Shown: positions 16,571 through 26,779 of the stretch, piece after piece
Layout of the letters: each line of letters opens with the position of its first letter
How positions within the stretch are numbered: the first letter of the stretch is position 1
Source: JL08 sp963765555
GTDB taxonomy: Bacteria > Pseudomonadota > Alphaproteobacteria > Rhodobacterales > Rhodobacteraceae
Length of the DNA stretch: 64,000 bases
Direction of reading: 5' to 3'
Assembly (NCBI GenBank): GCA_963765555.1
Contig: CAVXWX010000012.1
Coordinates: forward strand, 434,001-498,000
Made by a program: the position numbers and the translations under genes
Notes under the pieces: model-generated
Databases searched by the model: none
Told to the model about the DNA's origin: nothing
Seen by the model: only the letters and a program-made list of their open reading frames with translations

Positions 16571-17029
16571 ATGAGCCTTGATGCAATTGATCGTCGTATT
16601 CTGGCGGCCCTTCAGAAACGCGGCCGCATGTCCAATTCCGATCTGTCGGACACGGTAAACCTGTCCCCCTCGGCCTGCCACCGCCGCGTGCAGCGGCTGG
16701 AAACCGACGGCTATATCAAGGATTACGTGGCGCTGCTGGATGCGCGCAAGATGAACGTGCCGACAACCGTGTTTGTGGAAATCACCCTGCAGGGGCAGGC
16801 GGACGAATTGCTGGATGCGTTTGAAAAGGCGGTGGCGCGAATACCGGATGTTCTGGAATGCCATCTGATGGCGGGGAGCGCGGATTACCTGCTGAAGGTG
16901 GTGGCCGAAAACACCGAGGATTTCGCCCGCATCCACCGCCAATATCTGGCCCGCCTGCCCGGCGTCGCGCAAATGCAAAGCTCGTTCGCGCTGCGCACCG
17001 TGTTCAAGACAACGGCGCTGCCGGTTTAG
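16571..17029 (+). CDS. Lrp/AsnC family transcriptional regulator
   Basis: A 152-residue regulator with an N-terminal helix-turn-helix (AIDRRILAALQKRGRMSNSD and LSPSACHRRVQRLE) and a C-terminal RAM/AsnC ligand domain (GSADYLLKVVAENTEDFARI with RLPGVAQMQSSFALRTV). Members sense amino acids and form octamers. Because the gene is divergent from ald, alanine is the probable effector and ald the probable target; both are inference from context. Confidence 0.9.
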   Translation: MSLDAIDRRILAALQKRGRMSNSDLSDTVNLSPSACHRRVQRLETDGYIKDYVALLDARKMNVPTTVFVEITLQGQADELLDAFEKAVARIPDVLECHLMAGSADYLLKVVAENTEDFARIHRQYLARLPGVAQMQSSFALRTVFKTTALPV

Positions 17030-17121
17030 GGGGGGAGCCAGAAAAACGGTGCGATCTGGTAAGATGTCGTTGATATGTTCATCTGCAATGTGCATGTATG
17101 ACACAACGAAGGATGCGACTA

Positions 17122-17322
17122 ATGACTAGAAAGACCACTGCTTTCGCTTCAAAGAATACCGTTGGTAAACAGGTAAAAAAGGTTGGTAGAACCGTGGCTG
17201 CCAGCTCCTTGACGCAGCGCACTCAGTCCAAGTCACTCACCCTTGATCCCGTGTCGGGGAAAGTCATCAGTCGCACGATGACAACCCATAGGGACGCCCT
17301 CAAGCGATTGGCAGATAGGTAA
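17122..17322 (+). CDS. Putative antitoxin upstream of a Doc toxin
   Basis: A 66-residue, strongly basic protein (MTRKTTAFASKNTVGKQVKK...) that does not resemble Phd or another antitoxin family I know. The tail TLDPVSGKVISRTMTTHRDA is the only distinctive part. It lies immediately upstream of a Doc/Fic-type toxin gene in the usual antitoxin-first order. The ATG at 17122 follows GAAGGATGCGACTA; earlier in-frame ATGs at 17098 and 17113 are less well placed. The role is inferred from position. Confidence 0.5.
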   Translation: MTRKTTAFASKNTVGKQVKKVGRTVAASSLTQRTQSKSLTLDPVSGKVISRTMTTHRDALKRLADR

Positions 17323-17353
17323 GCGCCACTATAAAGTATCGCTTGCGGATGCG

Positions 17354-17701
17354 GTGCACGCGAACCACGTGTGTGTTGAAGAATTTGGCGGCCTTCAAGG
17401 CGAACATGATGTGAACAAGATATTGGGCGCGCTGGGGCGTCCGTATCACGGGTATCATAGACGTATCTGGGCCAAAGGTGCCGCGCTTCTTCATGCTGTG
17501 GCGACCTGCCACGGGTTTGCGGACGGCAACAAACGGACATCGCTTTTGATGTTGTTCCTAATGTATGAACGCAGCGGTTACGCGCTGGAAACGCGCGAGA
17601 ACGACCGCTGGGACGATGTGGTAGTGGCTGTGGTCAATGGTACAATGACCCAAGACCAGCTTGAAATATTCCTGAAGAACCGAACGATGGCATTAGAGTA
17701 G
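17354..17701 (+). CDS. doc: Doc-type (Fic fold) toxin
   Basis: A death-on-curing family protein. The catalytic Fic motif reads HGFADGNKRTS, matching HxFx[D/N]xNKR of Doc kinases, which phosphorylate EF-Tu in the P1 system. Preceding GALGRPYHGYHRRIWAKGAA and following LLMLFLMYERSGYAL agree with the family. The only conventional start is the GTG at 17354, but family-like sequence (KRHYKVSLADA) extends upstream without an ATG, GTG or TTG as far as an ATA at 17315 that overlaps the antitoxin stop. The true start is uncertain, and a base error is possible. Confidence 0.8.
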   Translation: MHANHVCVEEFGGLQGEHDVNKILGALGRPYHGYHRRIWAKGAALLHAVATCHGFADGNKRTSLLMLFLMYERSGYALETRENDRWDDVVVAVVNGTMTQDQLEIFLKNRTMALE

Positions 17702-17807
17702 AGTTGAAACATTGCAACGCTGCCGGCTTAGGGAAGGTGCTGGATGACGGCTATGATGCCGCTTTGCCCTATGCTGCAGTCAGGACGACTGGCAGCAATG
17801 TCCCGCT

Positions 17808-18224
17808 CTAGCCGTCCCGTCCTGGCTCATTGGGATTGCTGGAGAACACTGCGATCTTGTTGCCTTGCGGGTCGCGCAGGTAGCCAACATAAAAACGGGG
17901 CCCATAGGAAGCACGAAAACCGGGCTGGCCTTCGTCAAGACCGCCAGCGGCAAGGGCTGCGGAGTGAAGATCACGCACCTGCGCCTGATTGCGCGCCTCG
18001 AATGCAATCATCGTACCGTTCCCGGCCGAGGCCGGACGCCCATCAAAGGTTGGTTTGACGTAGAAATCGGGCAGAACAACCGACTGTCCCGGTTGCACGG
18101 GCAGCGCAAAGCTTAGTCCCTCGGGGCCTTCCTTGAGCCCGTAGCCAAGCGCGGGCAGGAACGCAGAGTAGAACCGTTTCGCGCGGGCGATGTCGTCGGC
18201 ACCGACGGTGACATAGGCAATCAT
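17808..18224 (-). CDS. VOC family protein (glyoxalase/bleomycin-resistance fold)
   Basis: A 138-residue protein with paired beta-alpha-beta-beta-beta modules: MIAYVTVGADDIARAKRFYS at the start and GYLRDPQGNKIAVFSS at the end, typical of the vicinal oxygen chelate superfamily. The metal ligands are only partly obvious and the substrate cannot be predicted. It is a single leftward gene after the toxin pair. Confidence 0.82.
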   Translation of the reverse strand: MIAYVTVGADDIARAKRFYSAFLPALGYGLKEGPEGLSFALPVQPGQSVVLPDFYVKPTFDGRPASAGNGTMIAFEARNQAQVRDLHSAALAAGGLDEGQPGFRASYGPRFYVGYLRDPQGNKIAVFSSNPNEPGRDG

Positions 18225-18271
18225 TCTGTGTGTTCCTTTTGGGCCGGTTGGTTATCGGTGCAAGGGTGCCT

Positions 18272-18934
18272 TTACTCCTTGCCCCAGAACAAGGCCCGGT
18301 TCGCGGGGTTCAAAAAGATCGACAGGGCCAGAACGGAAAACCCGGCCTCGTAAACTTCCCATTGGCGGGGCAGGTCGATCCACAGGATGATCGCTGTCAT
18401 CCCCAAAGTGATCGCAGCATGGGCCGGTCTGGGCACCGGCACCATCAGGGCGCGCACAAAGGCCTGCACCCAGGCAAAGCGCGGATACATCAGCGGCAGC
18501 ACCACCAGATACATCAGCAAGGTCACCGTCAGCACATTGCCAAACAGGAACGACGCAAGGCTGACATCGGCCACCACCAGATTGTGCAGGGTGATTTCGG
18601 CCTGTTTGTTGTTTTCCATGAAAAATTCATTGGGTTGCAGATCAAAGATGCGCTGGCCCCACGATATTTCCTCGCCCGCGGCGAAAAAGAACAACAGCCC
18701 GTAAAACCCCAGCAACAGCGCCGGACGCCACAGGGCGGCGCGGCGGGTGTGGCCCCACAGGACAACCGCGCTGACCAGCAGGAACACCGCTGTCAGATAT
18801 TCAACCAGCCCGTCTTCGGCGGCATAGCGCAGGGAAAACCCGTCAGGGTCTGTCACCGCGACAAAACACGCCCCCGCCAGAATGACGGCAATGATGGCGA
18901 ACAGCAGATAATCGGTTTTGGACAATCCGGACAC
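18272..18934 (-). CDS. Integral membrane protein of unknown function
   Basis: About 220 residues with six or so hydrophobic segments, including YLLFAIIAVILAGACFVAV, LTAVFLLVSAVVLWG and VLTVTLLMYLVVLPLMY. A polar motif GEEISWGQRIFDLQPNEFF lies between helices three and four and is probably functional. The GTG at 18934 follows AAGGGGG at good spacing and is preferred to a longer frame that starts at 19024. I know of no assigned role. It is probably expressed alone. Confidence 0.7.
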   Translation of the reverse strand: MSGLSKTDYLLFAIIAVILAGACFVAVTDPDGFSLRYAAEDGLVEYLTAVFLLVSAVVLWGHTRRAALWRPALLLGFYGLLFFFAAGEEISWGQRIFDLQPNEFFMENNKQAEITLHNLVVADVSLASFLFGNVLTVTLLMYLVVLPLMYPRFAWVQAFVRALMVPVPRPAHAAITLGMTAIILWIDLPRQWEVYEAGFSVLALSIFLNPANRALFWGKE

Positions 18935-19063
18935 GGTGACCCCCTTGGGCAAATTCGGTAATGCGCGCCATATAGGGCACGCGCGCCCCCATAAAAAGAC
19001 ATAACCCCGCGTGCCGTCGGGCAAGCAGGGTTAAATCTAGTCTGACAGTTCCGAGGGGATGAT

Positions 19064-19270
19064 TTACATCATACCTTCGCGCTGTGCTTTTTTCCGTGCC
19101 AGTTTACGGGCGCGGCGGATCGCTTCTGCCTTCTCGCGCGCTTTTTTCTCGGACGGTTTTTCGAAATGCTGCTTCAGCTTCATTTCGCGAAACACACCTT
19201 CGCGCTGGAGTTTTTTCTTCAGAGCCCGAAGGGCCTGATCGACATTGTTGTCACGAACACTAACCTGCAT
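19064..19270 (-). CDS. rpsU: 30S ribosomal protein S21
   Basis: Small-subunit protein near the anti-Shine-Dalgarno region, involved in initiation. The 68 residues MQVSVRDNNVDQALRALKKK ... EKKAREKAEAIRRARKLARKK match S21, with the long basic C-terminal helix. It diverges from the COQ9-family gene. Confidence 0.95.
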   Translation of the reverse strand: MQVSVRDNNVDQALRALKKKLQREGVFREMKLKQHFEKPSEKKAREKAEAIRRARKLARKKAQREGMM

Positions 19271-19381
19271 GTGGTTTTCACCACCTTTCTAGTAAGAGTT
19301 GCAAGGATTTGCAGGAAGTGGCCGTATAGCAAAGCGCCCCTATGTTGTCTAGTATTGTCGAACACCACGCAGGAGCACGAA

Positions 19382-20080
19382 ATGACCGGACCGTTACAGG
19401 ATGATGCAAAGGCGAAACTGCTGGCGGCGGCCCTGACCCATGTGCCGTTTGACGGCTGGTCCGAGGCGACGCTGAAGGCCGCGATTGCGGACACCGGCAT
19501 GGACGCGAGCGAGGCGCGGGCGATGTTCCCGCGTGGCGCAATTGATCTGGCGCTGGCCTTTCATGCCGCTGGAGACGCTGAAATGCTGGCCCGTCTGGCA
19601 TCGGCGGACATGAGTGATTTGAAATTCCGTGACAAAATCGCACTGGCGGTGCGGTTGCGGCTGGAAGCGATCGAAGACAAGGAAGCGGTGCGTCGCGGCG
19701 CCACCCTGTTTGCGCTGCCCCATCATGCCGCCGACGGGGCCAAGGCGGTCTGGGACACGTGCGACAAGATCTGGACGGCGCTGGGCGACACATCCGACGA
19801 TGTGAACTGGTACACCAAACGCGCCACGTTAAGCGGCGTCTACAGTTCCACCGTGCTGTATTGGCTGGGCGATGATTCGGTTGATCATCAGGCCACATGG
19901 GCGTTTCTGGACCGGCGGATTGAAAACGTCATGCAGTTTGAAAAGTTCAAGGCGCAGGTGAACAGCAATCCGGCGCTGAAGCGGTTGCTGGCCGGTCCGC
20001 TGTGGGCGCTGGGCAAGGTGCGCGCGCCGGCGAAAATGCCCGACGTGAACCTGCCGGGAAGCTGGACCGCGCCCCGATAG
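19382..20080 (+). CDS. COQ9 family protein
   Basis: A 232-residue protein of the COQ9 family, which in eukaryotes binds lipid and assists the COQ7 hydroxylation step of ubiquinone synthesis. The TetR-like N-terminal helices (AKLLAAALTHVPFDGWSEAT, GAIDLALAFHAAGD), the conserved DDVNWYTKRATLSGVYSSTV core and the LDRRIENVMQFEKFK lipid-binding helix are all present. CAGGAG precedes the ATG. It is transcribed toward two quinone oxidoreductases, though the role in quinone biology is inferred from the family. Confidence 0.88.
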   Translation: MTGPLQDDAKAKLLAAALTHVPFDGWSEATLKAAIADTGMDASEARAMFPRGAIDLALAFHAAGDAEMLARLASADMSDLKFRDKIALAVRLRLEAIEDKEAVRRGATLFALPHHAADGAKAVWDTCDKIWTALGDTSDDVNWYTKRATLSGVYSSTVLYWLGDDSVDHQATWAFLDRRIENVMQFEKFKAQVNSNPALKRLLAGPLWALGKVRAPAKMPDVNLPGSWTAPR

Positions 20081-20149
20081 CACAATCCCCCGTTTCACTG
20101 ATGGGCGCGCGATGCTAAGACATCGCAAAACGACAGGAGCGTGCCACCC

Positions 20150-21133
20150 ATGAAACAGACCATGCGTGCGATTGAAATCACCGAACCGGGTGGCCCCAAC
20201 GTGTTGCAGATGACCAGCCGGCCGATGCCGGAACCGGGCTATGGCGATGTGCTGATCCGTGTGGCCTATGCGGGGGTGAACCGGCCCGACGCGTTGCAGC
20301 GCGCAGGGGCCTATGCACCACCGCCCACCGCCAGCGACCTGCCCGGACTGGAAGCATCGGGTGAAATTGTCGCGCTGGGCGCGGGTGTTTCGGACTGGCA
20401 GATCGGCGACGAGGTGTGCGCCCTGTTGCCCGGTGGCGGCTATGCCGAATATGTCACCACACCGGCGGCGCATTGCCTGCCCGTACCGCACGGCATGGAC
20501 CTGAAACAGGCCGCCTGCCTGCCCGAGACTTTTTTCACCGTCTTTTCCAACGTGTTCACCCGTGGCAGGTTAATCGCGGGGGAACGGTTTCTGGTGCATG
20601 GCGGATCGTCGGGCATTGGCACAACCGCGATCCAGCTGGCCCACGCGTTCGGTGCGCGGGTGTTCACCACCGCCGGATCGGACGAAAAATGCGAAGCCTG
20701 TCTGGCGCTGGGGGCGGAACGGGCGATCAATTACCGCGACGATGATTTTGTCCCGGTTATGAAGGAAGAAGGCGGCGCGCATCTGATCCTTGATATGGTC
20801 GGGGGCGATTACATCCCGCGCAATATTTCGGCGCTGGCGGATGACGGACGATTGGTCCAGATCGCGTTTTTGCAGGGGCCGAAGGTCGAACTGAACTTTG
20901 CCCAGATGATGATGCGCCGCCTGACGATCACCGGCAGCACATTGCGCCCGCAAAGCGATCTGGCCAAGGCGCGCATTGCATCCGATCTGCGCGAAGCCGT
21001 GTGGCCGATGCTGGCGACCGGCCAGATTGCCCCGGTGATGGACAGCGAATTTGATCTGGCCGATGTGATTGCCGCACACGAGCGGATGGAAAGCAGCACC
21101 CATATCGGAAAAATCGTGCTGAACGTGGCCTGA
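20150..21133 (+). CDS. NAD(P)H:quinone oxidoreductase, zinc-independent MDR family
   Basis: A 327-residue medium-chain reductase of the QOR/PIG3 type. It has AYAGVNRPDALQRAG, the substrate-domain GLEASGEIVALGAGV, the nucleotide-binding HGGSSGIGTTAIQLA and TAGSDEKCEACLALGAERAI. No structural-zinc cysteine cluster is present, as expected for quinone reductases. The ATG at 20150 suits the AGGAG eleven bases upstream. A second, related reductase follows after 25 bp, so the two form an operon. Confidence 0.9.
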   Translation: MKQTMRAIEITEPGGPNVLQMTSRPMPEPGYGDVLIRVAYAGVNRPDALQRAGAYAPPPTASDLPGLEASGEIVALGAGVSDWQIGDEVCALLPGGGYAEYVTTPAAHCLPVPHGMDLKQAACLPETFFTVFSNVFTRGRLIAGERFLVHGGSSGIGTTAIQLAHAFGARVFTTAGSDEKCEACLALGAERAINYRDDDFVPVMKEEGGAHLILDMVGGDYIPRNISALADDGRLVQIAFLQGPKVELNFAQMMMRRLTITGSTLRPQSDLAKARIASDLREAVWPMLATGQIAPVMDSEFDLADVIAAHERMESSTHIGKIVLNVA

Positions 21134-21158
21134 GCGACGCCACAAAAAGGAGGACACC

Positions 21159-22133
21159 ATGGCAAAAACAGTGATGATCGACGCGTTTGGCGGACCGGAA
21201 AATATGGCGCTGGTCGAGCGGCCCGTGGGCGAGCCTGCTGCCGGCGAGGTACGGATTGCCCACAAGGTCTGCGGGCTGAATTTTATCGATATCTACCAGC
21301 GCACCGGACTGTATCCGCTGGACCTGCCCCATGCGCTGGGGATGGAAGCCGCCGGTGTGATCGAGGCCGTGGGCGAGGGCGTGACCCATCTGAAGGTCGG
21401 GGACCGCGCCGCCTATGCCGCCACCCCGCCCGGTGCCTATTGCGAGGCGCGCGTGATGTCGGCGGCGCAGGTCTGCCCGCTGCCGGATGATCTGACATTC
21501 GAACAGGGCGCGGCGATGATGCTGAAGGGCATGACGGTCGAATACCTGTTCCACCGCACCACCCCGCTGAACAAGGGCGATACGGTTCTGTTTCACGCGG
21601 CGGCGGGCGGTGTCGGGCTGATTGCGTGCCAGTGGGCGCGCTCGGAAGGGATCACATTGATCGGCACCGCCGGTTCGGATGAAAAATGCGCACTGGCGCT
21701 GGAGCATGGCGCACATCACTGCATCAACTACCGGACCGAGGATTTTGCCGCCCGGGTGCGCGAGATCACAGGTGGCAAAGGTGTGGATGTGGTGATGGAT
21801 GCGGTGGGGGCCGATACGTTCGAGGGATCGCTGAACTGTCTGAAGCCGCTGGGCATGATGATTTCGTTCGGCAATGCCTCCGGCCCGGTGCCGCCGTTCA
21901 GTGTTGGAATACTGGGGGCCAAGGGATCGCTGAAAATCACCCGCCCGACGCTGTTTACCCATATCGGGGATCACGACACCTGTCAGGCGATGGCGCGGCA
22001 TCTGTTTTCCAAGGTGCAATCGGGCGAGGTGACCATCCGCATCGATCAGCGCTTTGCGCTGGACGAGGTGCAGAAGGCGCATGAAGCGCTGGAGGCGCGC
22101 AAGACCACGGGCAGCACGGTGTTGACGGTGTAG
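21159..22133 (+). CDS. qorA: Quinone oxidoreductase (QorA-like)
   Basis: A 324-residue NADPH-dependent one-electron quinone reductase of the MDR superfamily, closer to E. coli QorA than to PIG3. Motifs are CGLNFIDIYQRTGLYP, ALGMEAAGVIEAVGEGV, FHAAAGGVGLIACQWA (NADPH site), INYRTEDFAARVREITGGKG and LFTHIGDHDTCQAMA. AAAGGAGG precedes the start. It follows another quinone reductase and may have arisen from an old duplication. Confidence 0.9.
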   Translation: MAKTVMIDAFGGPENMALVERPVGEPAAGEVRIAHKVCGLNFIDIYQRTGLYPLDLPHALGMEAAGVIEAVGEGVTHLKVGDRAAYAATPPGAYCEARVMSAAQVCPLPDDLTFEQGAAMMLKGMTVEYLFHRTTPLNKGDTVLFHAAAGGVGLIACQWARSEGITLIGTAGSDEKCALALEHGAHHCINYRTEDFAARVREITGGKGVDVVMDAVGADTFEGSLNCLKPLGMMISFGNASGPVPPFSVGILGAKGSLKITRPTLFTHIGDHDTCQAMARHLFSKVQSGEVTIRIDQRFALDEVQKAHEALEARKTTGSTVLTV

Positions 22134-22136
22134 GGA

Positions 22137-22161
22137 TCGAGTATTTCGGGACAAATGAAGA
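22137..22161. repeat. 25-bp dispersed motif, copy A
   Basis: The stretch beginning TCGAGTATTTCGGGACAAAT, starting 4 bp after the qorA stop, recurs with one mismatch at 40403. Both copies lie at the end of a rightward gene and just before the end of a leftward gene. The function is unknown. Confidence 0.6.
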
Positions 22162-22193
22162 CGGGTGTTGTGCCCCTGTTTGAGCGGCTGTGA

Positions 22194-22824
22194 TCAGCGC
22201 ACCGGTGTGAACAGCGCGTTTTTTGACGTGCAGTCGCGCACCACGTCCTGACCGCAGGGCACAGGGTCAAGCGATTTGGACAGGCACAGACGCGCCTCTT
22301 GAATGTGGTTGTTCTTGCAAGTGATGGTGATCATATCACGCTCCAGCCCGGGGTTGGACGCGAGGAAGGCGTCTTCGACCACCGAGGCGGGCAGGCGGAC
22401 CGCCTGATCAAGGCCGCGGAACACCGGCGGGCGGGTGATGCGTTCATAAGCCTCGCGTGACAGGGCGTAATAGGCGCTGGCAGAAAGCCCTGAACAGGTG
22501 CCGTGTTTCTTCCACTGGTACCATGCGAGGCCGCTGGTGCCCATGATATCGGCCATATCGTTTGTCATGCTCCGTGTCGGGGGGCGTTCTGTGCTGCCGG
22601 CACAGGCTGGGAAAGCCGCGATGGTATTGCGGCCAGAGCCCGTGCAATATCCAGCCGTGATCGTGGCGCGCATCGCATTGATCGGACTTGCGCGCATCAC
22701 CTTGCAGCGCGCACCAGTTCGGCGACCAACTAAGCGACAGGACGTAATAGTCGAATTCCCCCGCTTTTTCGCCATCCGCAACGGCGCCCGAGGCGAGTGT
22801 GATCCAGACCAACAGCCAGCGCAT
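22194..22824 (-). CDS. Ribonuclease T2 family protein (one apparent frameshift)
   Basis: An exported RNase of the T2 family (about 209 residues) that cleaves RNA through a 2',3'-cyclic phosphate. A short signal peptide MRWLLVWITLASGAVADG is followed by FDYYVLSLSWSPNWC. The catalytic histidines lie in CAS1 ILHGLWPQY and CAS2 WYQWKKHGTCSG; the even number of cysteines suggests periplasmic disulfides. The two halves are in different frames, with an extra base near 22598 between the catalytic motifs. The tail includes ERDMITITCKNNHIQEARLC. Confidence 0.82.
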
Positions 22825-22950
22825 TCTGCTCTTTCCTTATCGTGCAAGCCCGACTATACAGCCTGCAAGTTCCCCCACAATGGTAACCCGTCCCGATCCC
22901 GGGGCCGCCTGTTTCAGGCATCGGGGAAGATATGCGTAAGGAGACGTGAC

Positions 22951-23721
22951 ATGGCAAAACCGCTTATGGCCAAGGCGACCGCCGTCTGGCTGGTTGACAA
23001 CACCACCATCAGTTTCAAACAGATCGCCGATTTCGTCGGCATGCACGAACTGGAAGTGCAGGGCATTGCCGATGGCGATGTGGCGACCGGCGTGAAAGGG
23101 TTTGATCCGATTGCGAACAACCAGTTGACGCAAGAAGAAATCACCGCTGCGGAAACCAACCCGCTGCATGCGCTGAAGCTGAAGTTCAACGCCGCTGCCG
23201 AGGGCGAGGAAAAGCGCCGCGGGCCACGTTATACGCCGCTGTCGAAACGGCAGGACCGGCCAGCATCGATCCTGTGGCTGGTGAAGTTCCACCCCGAGCT
23301 GACCGATGCGCAAGTGTCCAAGCTGGTGGGCACGACCAAGCCGACGATTCAGGCCATTCGCGAACGCACGCACTGGAACATTTCGAATATCCAGCCGATC
23401 GATCCGGTGGCACTGGGCCTGTGCAAACAATCCGAACTGGACGCCGCCGTTCAGAAAGCCGCCGCCAAGAAAGCCGCAAGCGGCGAATTGATGAGCGATG
23501 ACGAGCGCCGCAAGCTGGTCAGCACCGAACAGTCGCTGGGCGGAGAGCCGGAACCGAAAATGCCAACCGCGATTGAAGGGCTTGAGACCTTCACGCTGGG
23601 CGGGGGCGCGTCGGACGAGGCAGAGGACGAGGACGACAAAGACGCCGCCCTGGTCGATGCCGACAGCCTGTTCAACCTGCCTGCGGGCGGGGACGACGAG
23701 GATGACGACGACAACCGTTAA
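22951..23721 (+). CDS. trcR: TrcR-type cell cycle regulator (DUF1013)
   Basis: A 256-residue cytoplasmic protein of the DUF1013 family, annotated in alphaproteobacteria as the cell cycle transcriptional regulator TrcR. MAKATAVWLVDNTTISFKQI opens a helix-turn-helix-like first module, and SILWLVKFHPELTDAQVSKL with GTTKPTIQAIRERTHWN forms a second. The last 50 residues are very acidic (EAEDEDDKDA and a D-rich end). AAGGAGA precedes the ATG. It is divergent from RNase T2 and convergent with recR over a shared terminator. Confidence 0.85.
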   Translation: MAKPLMAKATAVWLVDNTTISFKQIADFVGMHELEVQGIADGDVATGVKGFDPIANNQLTQEEITAAETNPLHALKLKFNAAAEGEEKRRGPRYTPLSKRQDRPASILWLVKFHPELTDAQVSKLVGTTKPTIQAIRERTHWNISNIQPIDPVALGLCKQSELDAAVQKAAAKKAASGELMSDDERRKLVSTEQSLGGEPEPKMPTAIEGLETFTLGGGASDEAEDEDDKDAALVDADSLFNLPAGGDDEDDDDNR

Positions 23722-23742
23722 GAGCGTTTTGAACGTGACTAC

Positions 23743-23776
23743 AAAAAGCCCCGGTGTAACAGCGCCGGGGCTTTTT
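23743..23776. terminator. Bidirectional terminator between trcR and recR
   Basis: Stem GCCCCGG / CCGGGGC flanked by AAAAA and TTTTT, so it can end trcR rightward and recR leftward. It lies within 5 bp of the recR stop codon. Confidence 0.85.
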
Positions 23777-23780
23777 CGTT

Positions 23781-24377
23781 TCAGATTGCCTTGCGCGCCC
23801 TGAGCGCTGCCGAAATCGTGCCGTCATCGAGATAGTCCAGCTCTCCTCCGATCGGCACGCCTTGCGCCAGCGAGGTGACGGCGCACCGGTGCCATCCAGC
23901 TGGTCGGCGATGTAATGGGCGGTGGTCTGGCCATCGACCGTGGCGTTGAGGGCAAGGATCACTTCGCTGATGTTTTCGCTGTGCACGCGGTCCAGCAGGC
24001 GGGGAATGCGCAGGTCGTCAGGGCCGATCCCGTCCAGCGCGGACAGGGTGCCGCCCAGAACGTGATAGCGCCCCTTGAACACGGCGGCGCGTTCCATCGC
24101 CCACAGATCGGCGACATCCTCGACCACGCAAATCTCGCCGTTGGCGCGCTTTTCGCTGGTGCAGATATCGCAGATGTCCGTGCGTGCCGACATTGCCGCA
24201 ATTCAGGCATTCGCGGGCCGTGGCGGCGACGATCTGCATGACATCGGCCAGCGGCGTCAGCAACAAGGCGCGCTTGCGGATCAGGTGCAGCACCGCACGG
24301 CGCGCCGAGCGGGGGCCAAGCCCGGGCAGCTTGGCCATCAGCTCGATCAGGGCGTCGATGTCTTTTGTGCTGCTCAA
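23781..24377 (-). CDS. recR: Recombination protein RecR (two apparent indels)
   Basis: Forms a clamp with RecO that loads RecA on single-stranded DNA gaps. Landmarks are the helix-hairpin-helix LMAKLPGLGPRSARRAVLHL, the zinc cysteines CLNCGN and CDICTSEKR, and the Toprim domain ICVVEDVADLWAMERAAVFK with HVLGGTLSALDGIGPDDLRI. One extra base near 24183 and one missing base near 23882 split it over three frames; corrected it is about 198 residues, normal. A TTG start at 24377 is proposed because no ATG precedes the conserved SSTKDIDALIELMAKL. It is the last gene of the block dnaX-ybaB-recR. Confidence 0.88.
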
Positions 24378-24421
24378 CTTGGATGTTCCTGCGCGGGCGC
24401 GTCTGGCGGCAAGACCGCGAT

Positions 24422-24767
24422 CTAGAACGGCAGCTTCATGTCTTTGGGCAGGCCCATGCCTTCGGTCAGCTTGCCCATTTCTTCCTGTGCCTTGTCCGCT
24501 GCCTTGGATTGCGCGTCCTTGATCGCGGCCAGGATCAGGTCTTCGACCACTTCCTTGTCGTCGCCGTTGAAGATCGACGGGTCGATATCCAGCGTCTTCA
24601 ATTCGCCCTTGGCGGTGCAGGTGGCCTTGACCAGACCGGCGCCGCTTTCGCCGGTGACGATGATGCTTGTGCATGTCTTCCTGCAGCTGCGCCATCTTGG
24701 TCTGCATTTCCTGCGCGGCCTTCATCATCTTGGCCATGTCGCCAATGCCGCCTAATCCTTTGAGCAT
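24422..24767 (-). CDS. ybaB: YbaB/EbfC nucleoid-associated protein (one apparent frameshift)
   Basis: A small dimeric DNA-binding protein normally found between dnaX and recR. The start MLKGLGGIGDMAKMMKAAQE and the helix QTKMAQLQEDMH are in one frame. After an extra base near 24668 the remainder (SIIVTGESGAGLVKATCTA, IKDAQSKAADKAQEEMGKL, ending LPKDMKLPF) is in the next. The corrected length is 114 residues, typical of the family. It sits between dnaX and recR in the conserved order. Confidence 0.88.
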
Positions 24768-24859
24768 TGTAGTACTCTCCTGTTTGATACGGTTCGTTCG
24801 GGCCAGAGATACGCGCGCGGGGGGCGTGCTACAAGGGGGCGGGCATCTGGCAATGTACA

Positions 24860-26636
<1,777 letters not shown>

Positions 26637-26779
26637 GGGCCTGCCATTGGGATTCGCATCAATGCGGTAGGGTAAAGCGGGGCGCACGCCGCGTCCACCG
26701 GCGCTGCGTCGAATTATCCTTTCACCGGTGCGACCAGTCGCGGTATGCTGACGGCAAAGGCGACTGCAAGGATGGTGTG

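Noticed and set aside
20928..22154. Long antisense frame opposite the quinone reductases (408 codons)
   Set aside because: It mirrors the GC-rich third positions of the real genes on the other strand and encodes a His/Arg/Gln-rich product with no domain.
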